A stretch of 64,000 nt of DNA, from contig OZ024801.1 of assembly GCA_964017045.1 (NCBI GenBank), positions 29,670,049 through 29,734,048 of the forward strand, written 5' to 3'. Both the position numbers and the translations under genes were made by a program. The first letter of the stretch is position 1, and every line of letters begins with the position of its first letter. The DNA is from Omphiscola glabra (lineage: Eukaryota; Mollusca; Gastropoda; Lymnaeidae). Of this stretch, positions 10,911-21,300 are shown piece after piece. Under the pieces are notes generated by a model that was not told the DNA's origin, made no database searches, and saw only the letters and a list, made by a program, of their open reading frames with translations.

Positions 10911-11007
10911 CTACCATTTCCCATTCTTGTCCATTACCAAGCCAAGAACCCACTTCATCTATAGATATCTGCTGTCCAAGCCAAGAGCTCACTTCAGACA
11001 CAGGAAT
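10911..11007 (-). CDS. Possible penultimate exon of the same unidentified minus-strand gene
   Basis: On the minus strand the frame after TTAGCAG at 11008 gives 32 residues with an internal repeat (EVSSWLGQQ, then EVGSWLGNGQEWEM) and ends in phase 1 at a GTCAGT donor. This joins in frame to 10756-10644. The two WLG units come from a roughly 36 bp tandem duplication. The acceptor has a poor pyrimidine tract, so the left limit of the gene model is uncertain. No upstream exons were found before HMBS. Confidence 0.35.
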
Positions 11008-11373
11008 CTGCTAACATGTAGCATCCCCTTTCCTTCTAGGACTGTTAGAAGAAAAAAGAAAGGATATATTTTTAAAAATTGTTTATTAAAAATAATTCAT
11101 ATATTTTATTACTGTCAAATATTCTTGGTTTTCTGACATTTTTTTTCTCCCCCAATAGGTACCTTTACACTCTTGCTGGTGGTTAAATGAAGAACATAGA
11201 AGTAATAACATGTTATCTATCATTGGATTCAGAACTGAATGATCTATTCATCATCATCATGTCCCTTAGTCCTTGGACCCTTGGGGCGCCACAGATGACA
11301 TGAAAACTATCCTTCTCCATTCCTCTCGGTCTTCTGCACGACGCACAGCATCACCTAGTTTTAATACCGTCAA
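11008..11373. other. Repeat-like spacer
   Basis: GC-richer sequence at 11236-11360 (ATCATCATGTCCCTTAGTCC, GGGGCGCCACAGATGACATG) looks like a dispersed repeat tail rather than unique DNA, but no second copy is in the window. It abuts the 17 bp satellite that follows. Confidence 0.35.
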
Positions 11374-13461
11374 AGTTAATCTAGTCTAGTCTATTAGTCA
11401 ATGTCCAATATAGTCTATAAGTCGATCTAGTCTATAAGTTAATCTAGCCTATAATTCAATGTAGTCTAAAAGTTAATCTAGTCTATAAGTAAATCTACTC
11501 TATAAGTTAATCTAGTCTATAAGTCAATATCATCTATAAGTCGATCTAGTCTTTAAGTCGATCTAGTCTATAATTTAATCTCATCTATAAGTCAATTCAG
11601 TATATACGTCAATCTAGTCTATGAGTCGATCTAGTCTTTAAGTTAATCTCATCTAATTGTCAATCTAGATTATAAGTTAATCTAGTTTATAAGTCAATCT
11701 TGTCAATAGGTCAATCTGGTTTATAAGTAAATGTAATCTATAAGTTAATCCAGTCTACAAATTAATTTAGTCTATTAGTCAATCTCGTCTATAAGTCTAT
11801 CTATTTTGAAAAATCTCGTCTATAAGTCTATCTATTTTGAAAGTCTATAAGTTAACCTTGTCAATAAGTAAATATCATTTATAAGTCGATGTAGTCTAAA
11901 AGTTCATCTAGTCTATAAGTAATTCTATATTATAAGTAATTCTACTTTATAAGTCAATATCGTCTATAAGTCGATCTAGTTAATAAGTTGATCTAGTTCA
12001 TAAGTTAACCTAGTCTATAAGAAAATCTAGGCGATAAGTCAGTCTAGTCCTTAAGTCGATTTAGTCTATAAGTTAATCTAGTATATATGTTAATCTAATC
12101 TATAACTTAATCTAGACTATAAATCAATCTAGTCTATAAGTTAATCTTGCCTTAAGTCAATCTGGTCTATAAGTTGATCTAGTCTATAAGTTAATCTATT
12201 CTATAAGTCTATAATTTAATTTAGCTAATCTAGTCTATATGTTAATCTAGTTTATAAGTTAAACTAGCCTATAAGTCGATCTAGTCTATAAGTCAATCTA
12301 GGCAATAGTCGATGTAGTTTATAAGTTAATCTAGTCAAACAAGTCTATAAGTCGATTCAGTATATATGTCAATCTAGTCTATGAGTCCATCTAGTTTATA
12401 AGTCGATCTAATCTATAATTTAATCTAGTATAGATGTTAATTAAGTCTATAAGTTAATCTTGTCTATATATCGATCTAGATTATAAGTTAATCTAGTCTA
12501 TAAGTTGATCTATTCTATAAGGCGATGTAGTCTATAAGTTAACTTCTTCTATAAGTCGATTTATTCTATAAGTTAATCTTGTTTATAAATTAATTTTGTC
12601 CATAACTCAATATCATCTATAAGTCGATCTAGTCTGTACGTCAATCTAGTCTAAACATCAGTCTAGTCTATAAGTGGATTTAGTCTATAAGTTAATCTAG
12701 TTTTTAATTTAATATGGTCTATAAGTTTATCTTGCCTAAAGTCAATGTCGTCTATAAGTTGATCTAGTCTATAAGACTATCTAGTCTATAAGTTAAACTA
12801 GTATTTAGATTAATCTAGTCTATTAGTCAATGTCCTCTATAAATCGATCTTCTTTATAATTCGATCAAGTCTATAATTTAATATAGTTTATTAGTTAATC
12901 TAGTCTATAAGTCAATATAGTCTATAAGTTGATCTAGTCAATAAGTTAATCTAGTCTTTAAGACAATCTAGTCTCTAAAACAATCTAGTGTATAAGTCGA
13001 TTTAGTATATAGCTTAATCTCATCTATAAGTCTTTCTAGTCTATAATTCAACGTAGTCTAAAAGTTAATATAGTCTAAAAGTCAATCTAGTCTATTAGTC
13101 AATGTCCTCAATAAGTCAATGTATTTTATAAGTCGATCAAGTGTATAATTTAATTTAGTATATTAGTTAATCTAGTCTATATGTTAATCTAGTCTATAAG
13201 TTAATCTAGGCTATAAGTCGATCTAGTCTATAAGTCAATCTAGTCTATAATTGAAAGTAGTCTAAAAGTTTATCTAGTTCGTAAGTAAATCTATTCTATA
13301 AGTTAATCTAGTCTATAATTCAATATCGTCTATAAGTCAATATAGCCAATAGTCGATGTAGTTTATAAGTAAATCTAGTCCATAAGTCGATCTAGTCTGT
13401 ACGTCAATCTAGTCTGTACGTCAATCTAGTCTATAAGTCGATCTAGTATATACGTCAATCT
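11374..13461. repeat. 2.1 kb satellite of a degenerate 17 bp unit
   Basis: About 120 tandem copies of a unit close to TCTAGTCTATAAGTCAA run without a break. Variants alternate GTTAATCT, GTCAATCT and GTCGATCT. TCTAG sites recur every 17 bp. Unit divergence is high, so the array is old or weakly homogenised. There is no coding potential. Confidence 0.95.
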
Positions 13462-13667
13462 CTTAAAGTTGCTTTTCTGAAAAGCAGTTTACAATTTTTT
13501 TTGTCAAAGCAGGTTTTGGCATTTGACACAAATTCACAAATGGGTCAAAATAAACACCCAGCCCAAGTTAACAAGACCAAATTTGAGGCAAGTTTCTCAT
13601 TCAAATAGTGTCATTCCAATCAAAATTAATAATCCTTTTCTTTTTTTTAATGTAGAGCAGTTGACTA

Positions 13668-13874
13668 AAACACATTATTCAATCATCATCCACATTATTC
13701 AACCATCATCCACATTATTCAACCATCATCCACATTATTCAATCATCATCCACATTATTCAATCATCATCCACATTATTCAATCATCATCCACATTATTC
13801 AACCATCATCCACATTATTCAACCATCATCCACATTATTCAACCATCATCCACATTATTCAATCATCATCCACA
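13668..13874. repeat. 20 bp minisatellite, about 10 copies
   Basis: The unit is CACATTATTCAATCATCATC, with some copies reading CAACC. It is clean and nearly homogeneous. The open frame across it is an artefact of the repeat. Flanks at 13462-13667 and 13875-14640 show no feature. Confidence 0.93.
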
Positions 13875-14647
13875 CATACAAAATTAAAATAATAAATCTT
13901 TGGCATTTCAGCTATGAAATCTAATTTTAATTTTAAATATCACCAAGCAGAATCACACGTCTGAGTACAAATACACTACAAACAAGACATAACAAACTCC
14001 AATTTGAAATCTAGCCATATTCATAAAGGATAGTACCATACATTACGTTTGTACCGTTTAACAATGCAAACACATCAATAATCTTTGGCACTTTGCTAAA
14101 TCAGTGCTTACACATTTGCTTTAATTTAAAATTTTTCATACTTTTAGTAGAAAATAAGAAAATATTTTAAAATTTAACAATGTTGCTATGAATGAAAGGT
14201 TACAACATTTCATTGTTGAACAGTCTCACCATAAAAAAATGTTTCAGGACAGTCTACTTTTTATACAGCATTGGTACCATACTTTATTTGATAAATGATT
14301 CAAATCATCAGTTAATAACTGTCTCACTCTGTAGAATCATGGCAGCTTTTTTTTTTTTTTTTTAAGCAGACAAAAATGTGCATGAGACTTCAAATAACTT
14401 GGCAGTGTATTGCACAGCATAAACAAATGTACCAATGCTGATGAACACAGACAGACAAATCAATTAAAGTGCATTGTGTTGATGCAACATACATTATATA
14501 GGGGAACATTTCTATTGCATCACACATCTTATTTCATTCTACTTCTAAATTATAATAAATGTACATTGATATATCTGGGTTTAAATCTGATTAATATGAG
14601 AGGGCAGTTCCCATCACCAATATTCCTCCTAGGATGCCACAAGAATG

Positions 14648-14842
14648 GAAATGTTTCATCACATTTAACAATGTCCAATGTTTCATCACATTTAACAATG
14701 TCCAATGTTTCATCACTTTTAACAATGTCCAATGTTTTATCACTTTTAACAATGTCCAATGTTTCATCACTTTTAACAATGTCAAATGTTTCATCACTTT
14801 TAACAATGTCAAATGTTTCATCACTTTTAACAATGTCAACGT
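14648..14842. repeat. 27 bp minisatellite, about 7 copies
   Basis: The unit contains ATGTTTCATCACTTTTAACA and then ATGTCC/A. Because 27 is divisible by three, several frames on both strands stay open; none looks like a protein. Variants drift along the array (ACATTTAAC to ACTTTTAAC). Confidence 0.92.
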
Positions 14843-15128
14843 TTCTGAACCAAACAAAAAACAAAATTATATTTACACCCGGTCTTGAAGGAACATTGTT
14901 TTGGCAACATAAGAAAAACTCAACAAAATTTTTTTTAATTTTTAAGGATCACACATTAATAAAATATTTATTTGATTGTTGATCCTTCATTCATTGGATT
15001 AAAAATAGAGTGGTCCCCATTTTTTTAAATCTGGGGTCAGCAACCTTTTGGTAATATTGGGCTATAGTAGGATTTGTAATTCGCTCAGCGAGCGCATCAA
15101 CAACCTATCAACAACCTATTAGTCTAAC

Positions 15129-15515
15129 TTGGCACTGGGTGGCCGAGTGGTTTAAACTGAGTCAGTGCCAAGCTTGTGGACTTCAATCCCCGGCTTAGAT
15201 GAGCAAAAACACCACCAGCACCCCAGGTAGAATGGACTCGTTAACCTTGGATGGCAACTCATCTAAGAGAAGGCAAACTCTGAAATAAAACCTGGAGATG
15301 GAGTCCCGTAGGCTCTATGAGATTGACACAATGAAAACTCCTGCAACGTAGAATGCATAAAGAGCACAGTGAGACACAAACACGCGGGTCATCTGCTGCA
15401 TCCTGGGCTTTTTCCAGTCGTCTTGACTAGGGCACAAATGGGAAAGAACGAGACGGGGAGGCTGACGAATTGAGCAACTCTCCCTCTTTTAAAAAAAATA
15501 CAGCTGAAGACAAGG
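15129..15515 (+). mobile_element. tRNA-derived SINE
   Basis: The head GGTGGCCGAGTGGTTTAAAC contains a pol III A box (TGGCCGAGTGG), and GTGGACTTCAATCCCC follows as a B-box-like element at about the right spacing. This resembles a Leu/Ser-type tRNA. A tRNA-unrelated body follows, with GCATCCTGGGC, CAGTCGTCTTGACTAGG and GAGACGGGGAGGCTGACGAA, then an A-rich tail near 15515. It is a retroposon copy, not a functional tRNA gene, because no acceptor stem closes. Confidence 0.7.
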
Positions 15516-15634
15516 CTACCAAACAAGTCAAAAATTGCCTTGGTCATCTTCGCATGGGCGAACAAAATACCTTGTAATTATAGACACTTTTTTTGCCACT
15601 TATTTTTACATTTTTAGTCTCCCCCTGCCATTGC

Positions 15635-15766
15635 AAATCTATCTTGTATCTAACATGCCCTAGGGTTGCAGACCCTTTAAATCTATCTTGTATCTAACAT
15701 GCCCTAGGGTTGCAGACCCTTTAAATCTATCTTGTATCTAACATGCCCTAGGGTTGCAGACCCTTG
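15635..15766. repeat. 44 bp minisatellite, 3 copies
   Basis: The unit has ATCTATCTTGTATCTAACAT and CCCTAGGGTTGCAGACCC. It amplifies the right terminus of the surrounding hAT element. Confidence 0.9.
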
Positions 15767-15980
15767 GTTTAAATAATAAACACAGTAGCATAAAGATAAG
15801 TCATTTTTATTTGGAAAGGATATTAAAATAATGCTGAGAAATAGCTTCACAGTTAAATGAATTAATCTCATTAAATTAAAATCTTTATCAAATATTTTCT
15901 TTTAGAGAAAAGAGAAAGGTAATGTATCTATATACCCCCCAACAATGATATATTCATTGAGTGTGCTTGCAAACTGTGCC

Positions 15981-16299
15981 CGTAAATCTGACTGAATTCT
16001 CATGACACTAAACATTCTTAAGCAAAATATCCTAGTAAATCTGACTGAATTCTCATGACACTAAACATTCTTAAGCAAAATATCCTAGTAAATCTGACTG
16101 AATTCTCATGAAACTAAACATTCTTAAGCAAACTATCCTAGTAAATCTGACTGAATTCTCATGACACTAAACATTCTTAAGCAAACTATCCTAGTAAATC
16201 TGACTGAATTCTCATGACACTAAACATTCTTAAGCAAAATATCCTAGTAAATCTGACTGAATTCTCATGACACTAAACATTCTTAAGCAAAATATCCTA
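15981..16299. repeat. 53 bp minisatellite, 6 copies
   Basis: Near-identical units contain TCTGACTGAATTCTCATGAC and TTCTTAAGCAAAATATCC. Only a few substitutions (GACAC/GAAAC, AAAAT/AAACT) separate them, which suggests recent expansion. The stretch 16300-16898 has a short palindrome at 16508-16534 and nothing else I can name. Confidence 0.93.
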
Positions 16300-16898
16300 A
16301 CATAACATTATTATTTTAATAGTCCAACTTGTTTTCTTAAACTATCATTCAAAAACATTTATTGGGATATTGGTATTTATAGGACAAAAGGTGTGCTTAG
16401 ATAAACAAAATCATCATTATCAAAAGCTGAGAAAAATTTGTTTCTCAGTTAATGTCAACCTTAATTTTAACAAGTTTCAAAAAGGATTTTACTTGATGTC
16501 CTAGTTATAGATCAATATGTATGTATTGATCTAGTTGTTATAGATCAATACGTATGTACACAATTTATCAAACTTAAGACACTATGATTAAGATCATACA
16601 TTTTCGGACAACATTATGAAAATTGAACTCACTATAGTCTCACAAATGATTACCCCACGTTCTTAACTCATTGATTGAAATGGTTTTGTTCCACAATAAC
16701 CGGGTACACAACCAGCACAAGAGAAATGAGATCAAATTGGTTTTAAAAATATTTTAATTGAATCACATTGCATATGAGACTAAACTAAAAGGAAAAATCT
16801 TTTAAAGAATTTCCAATTTTTATTGGTTATGCTATGAACCTACTGACAAAAATAGCAATTTAAAAAAAAATAGATGCAAATGAACGTTTAAGTGAGAG

Positions 16899-17085
16899 CA
16901 ACATTTCACAAACTTTTAAATTTGGTGGGCCAGTGGTTAAGTTTCCACCTTGCACTAGGGACCAATGCAATATTTATTAAATACACTATATTTTTTTTAG
17001 CAATAAATATTTATGCTCTGCAGATTGGCAGTGTAAGACTCATTGACTGGTGCCGGTCCGTTGACCACCATTTTGGGGAATGCTG
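16899..17085. mobile_element. hAT MITE (CAACATTTCACAAAC ends)
   Basis: The ends CAACATTTCACAAACTTTT and CATTTTGGGGAATGCTG are imperfect inverted repeats of the common CAGTGTTTCCCAAA hAT type. Flanks AGTGAGAG and AGTTGAAG match at 6 of 8 bases. It lies just beyond the HMBS stop codon, so it may sit in or near the 3' UTR. Confidence 0.5.
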
Positions 17086-17594
17086 AGTTGAAGTATCTAT
17101 TTACCTACTCTATAGTGAAAATGTAAACATTCTGAAAAGTTGGAATCGTCTAGGTTTGAAAATGAAATATCACCTACATACTGTATCGAATGGGTTTGAA
17201 ATGTCATGAAAATAGTTTGGGTTACCTGGTGACATAAAGGCTTTCTCCTCTGAAATTCAAAAGTAACGTACATTTGGAAAGATAATTTGCAAAAATAATA
17301 TTCCTTCCAAAATAACACCTAAGACTCTAAGCTGGTCACCTCACTTTGGGGAAATTGATGCCAGGGAGATTTCTTTGTAACGGTATCACAAAGAAGGTGC
17401 ATCACGTCTTCTTGCATTTATCACAATAAAACGCTAAGATTCTTAGGTTTTTCATTGCGGAGAACCTATTGTCAGCCGTTTTAACAATAATAATTAAACA
17501 AAAAGTTGGCACTCCCTCATCCGTGATGGAATTATAATTATGTCATGAACAAATTCTATTCATTTTGTTACAGTTACTACTTGCTAAACTGATC

Positions 17595-18337
17595 CTAATT
17601 TAAGCTACTGGTGTAGCCAAGGGAGCTCGCTGGTTCACCCGATGACATGGCTCTGTTGGATTGCTCCTGTTTTTTCTTCTCGTGCTCCTTAATGATCTCT
17701 TCTTTTGAAGCGGCTTTAGCCTTGGACAAGATGGCGTCTGCACCTTGGGCAATCACTCCATCTGCTAATATTTCTCCAGCCATCCAGGCTGATGTGTATT
17801 CATTTTTCCTACTGGGTGTTTGGCAGTGGATACCCACAAAAGCATGTTCAGATGGAATCTGAGAAGAAATAACAAAAGGATATAATTAAAAGCAAGAACC
17901 TTTAGATAGCCCTGGTAAAAATATTATTACCGAAAATGAAAAATATCAAAAGAATAACTATACTGCATTTGAAATTTTTAATTAATAATCAGTGTATGAG
18001 AGAATCAAATAAAATTTGGTCCAAAAATGCTTATCAGGCTCAATACAATACGAAATTTAACAAAAATGTAAAAATTTAATGATTAAAGATACCGTAGAAT
18101 TTGAAATTATTTTAAAAAATTTCTGATCCCATTAAATTTGTTATGTGTTTCAAAGTAAAAATAATCTCAATATAATTAGAGATGATCCTAGTAATACAAC
18201 ACTCTTAAAAAAATAAAGGGGTGGGGGGGGGGGGATCTGTAACTTACTGGGACATTTGGAAATCTCAGGTCAGTGACAACTGTGTGCTGGACAGCTTCAC
18301 TGCCATCAATGCTAAACACACCCCCTCGAATACTCAT
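17595..18337 (-). CDS. HMBS: HMBS exons 10-11 (C-terminal domain)
   Basis: Exon 10 (18337-18248, 30 codons) encodes [16 protein letters not shown], matching the vertebrate GGVWSLDGSDS block. Exon 11 (17858-17595) encodes the C-terminal helix ([16 protein letters not shown]) and then a tail absent from human HMBS. The tail is rich in Lys and Glu ([15 protein letters not shown]), then Ser-rich, and ends YTSSLN. Confidence 0.93.
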
Positions 18338-21300
18338 CTGTCATGAAAAGACATTGTTAGCTTTCCTGATGTTAAAAATCAAATTACATTATACATCTGT
18401 GATTAGATATTCTATAGCTTTGGCTCACAGTCTCAAACGGAACATAGGAATGTTATAAAAATGTTCACATCTTTATCAGTGGCATCATTTATTTCCTTCA
18501 TCTTCCCCTTGAAAAACAGGAAAAACAGATTTTTGGGGGATACTTGCATCCATATTCAGTATCCCCCAAAAATCAGTTTTTCCTATTTTTCAATAGGTTT
18601 GACTGGAAGTGGTCAGTTAGCCGTCAGAAAATTTTGCCAGCCAGTCAGCCATGAACAAAAGCGAAGTTAATAAAAAAAGATTTAAAAATGAGGAGCCATA
18701 CAAATTAGCAATGAAACTAGGTCTGTAGAAAAGTGTTAAGCCAGATAAACTAAGCTTTCTTTCAAGAGACGTGTTTTCCGACAGCGCAAAAGAAGTCTAC
18801 CTATCTACAGATCAATCTTTGATGTCTATTCTTTCTATGTATTACTTAGATAATCACTGCTTCAGGCAGACAATTCTTTCTATGTATTACTTAGATAATC
18901 ACTGCTTCAGGCAGACAATTCTTTCTATGTATTACTTAGATAATCACTGCTACAGGCAGACAATTCTTTCTTTTTGTCTTTATTCAAACTCAATTATGTA
19001 TTGTGTTTTAGATTTACTTTTTTTCTGAAGACAGAGCAAAAATAATTTTAATAGTTATGTCATATATCATACAAGTACTAAAGATGTTAAAGATGATTTT
19101 GCTTTAAGAATTCAGCTGTAAAAAAAAACTAGTCTAACTCAGTGGTAATACCTGTTGTGGGCAGAAATGTGAGTAAGACAGATCTGCAAAATTTGACTTA
19201 AAGACCAGTGGTGATATTTGTGGGCAGAAATGTGTGTAAGACAGATCTGCAAAAATTGACTTAAAGACCAGTGTCAATTTCATGAAGGCAGTACACACAA
19301 CATTACTTTGAATTGTTGTGCTTTCTCTTTACCAAAGAATGAGGAGTTGGTGACATCAAGACACCTTGGGTAACAAAACCGTGCAAATTTCAACGCACAT
19401 AATTGAATTTGAAAGACAACCAGAGTTGCAAGGTTGAACAATACGATGAGAGCACAATTAGTTACCTCATAATACGATGAGAGCACAATTAGTTACCTCA
19501 TAATACGATGAGAGCACAATTAGTTACCTCACAAAATGATGAGAGCACAATTAATTACCTCATAATACGATGAGAGCACAATTAGTTACCTCATAATACA
19601 TTGAGAGCACAATTAGTTACCTCATAATCCAAGATTTCGGTAAATGCAGAAACGGGTACACTACATCCTCCTTCCTAAAATATAAAAAACAAACAAAATG
19701 ATCAGAGTTTATAAGGATGTCACAATAGCCCCTGAAGCAATGAGCACAAAATATGCTAAACCTTTATCTTTAATTTTACACACATATCGATACTTACCAG
19801 TTTCCGAAGATAGGCTCTTTCGGCGATGCAAGCAATAGTTGAAAAGTGGTCATGGATTTTGTGTAGTAGTTGTAATGTTACTTCATCATCAGCTCGGCAT
19901 TCAACTGCCATCGCGCCTTGAGATACAGCATACATACACTCATCTGGGGTCAGAACCTGCAATAGGCCATGCTGTATGGGTCAAATATGAATTCTAAACA
20001 TCCCTTATAAGTATGCGTTATTGTTAATACAAACTAGTTGTTAGATCCTTCATGCAGCAATAACCGTTCACCAAAGTGTGACCTGAATTTTTCGGCAGTA
20101 AGACCTATAACTGCAGTTTTACTATTATAACTGTAGTTTTACTATTATAACTGTAGTTTTACTATTATAACTGTAGTTTTACTATTATAACTGTAGTTTT
20201 ACTATTATAACTGTAGTTTTACTATTATAACTGTAGTTTTACTATTATAACTGTAGTTTTACTATTATAACTGTAGTTTTACTATTATAACTGTAGTTTT
20301 ACTATTATAACTGTGTTATGGGGGTTTGTTAAGTTGTAATTGCAATAAAAAATATTTTTAGTTTTGGAGAGTTAAAAAAATAGTGTAATTTTTTTAATTT
20401 TAATGGTCATGATGGAAAAAGCTTATCTTTTTTATTTTTAAAGGATATGTTAATCAGTTCTTGACTTATAAACTTCAACATAGACAGAGGTTTCAGAAAA
20501 TGCTATTAGGACTATTAAGAGCCATGAATAACCAAGGTCAGGGTCACTTAATGTCCACACATTGCTTTCAATTGTTTTATCCTCAAGAATTGTAAGATTT
20601 ATTTATTTGTGAATAAAACTCGGTTCCCAGATGAGGTACTTAGACAGTTCACAAATGATTCACATGCAGGGGTATGAATGTAATCTCTCCTAAATAAAAT
20701 ATATCTATGAAATGGCGTCGTAATAATAACTTTATAATACAAAATGAAACAGTAAATTAATCAAAATGGCTGGCATCCGAATAGGTGATAATGTTATTTC
20801 AGTTTTTAGCCCATAAATTTTTGAAACATTAACAATGAGGACAGTGTGATAGACTTGAAAAGTTTTTTTAAGTAATTAAGAGGTTAAATCAGGACAATTT
20901 TAAAAATATTACTGAAGATAAGCTACAAACAAACAAAAAACCATGCAATGCTATCTCTAGTAACTCAAGTAACTGTAACAACAGAAGATTTAACACACTA
21001 AATTAGACACAAAAAACAGTAAGAGAGTTAAATTACCTGTGAAATACAACTTTGCCATCCCATTCTCTCCAGTCCAGCTACAGCTAAAATGATAGCATCA
21101 TAAAAATCATCCTCAGACAACTTTTTGAACCGTGTATTTAAGTTTCCTCTCTGATTTGGCAGTTAAAGAATATTTGTTATCTGGGCTTCACAAAAAATCT
21201 AATTATTAATTTTTTATAAATTTAGTCAACGATTATTACTAACAACACAACATAAAATTTTATTATAAATAAATTTAACAAACCTCATTAAAAGAAGAAA

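Larger units (their letters stand above)
15031..15766. mobile_element. hAT element (CAGGGGTC-type ends) carrying a nested SINE
   Basis: The left end CTGGGGTCAGCAACC mirrors the right end GGTTGCAGACCCTTG. Flanking octamers TTTTAAAT (15023-15030) and GTTTAAAT (15767-15774) match at 7 of 8 bases, as expected of a hAT target duplication. The interior is non-coding and holds the SINE at about 15129-15515. The right end was amplified three times as a 44 bp tandem repeat. Confidence 0.65.

Noticed and set aside
11159..11190. Plus-strand exon after a good pyrimidine tract (TTTCTCCCCCAATAG)
   Set aside because: It opens only about nine codons before a stop, with no partner exon in phase that I could support.
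13668..13874. Regular direct repeats resembling a CRISPR array
   Set aside because: The repeats are head to tail without unique spacers, in animal DNA with no cas genes. It is a minisatellite; the same applies to the other arrays.
15129..15200. Functional tRNA-Ser/Leu gene
   Set aside because: A and B boxes are present, but the acceptor stem does not pair and a SINE body follows.
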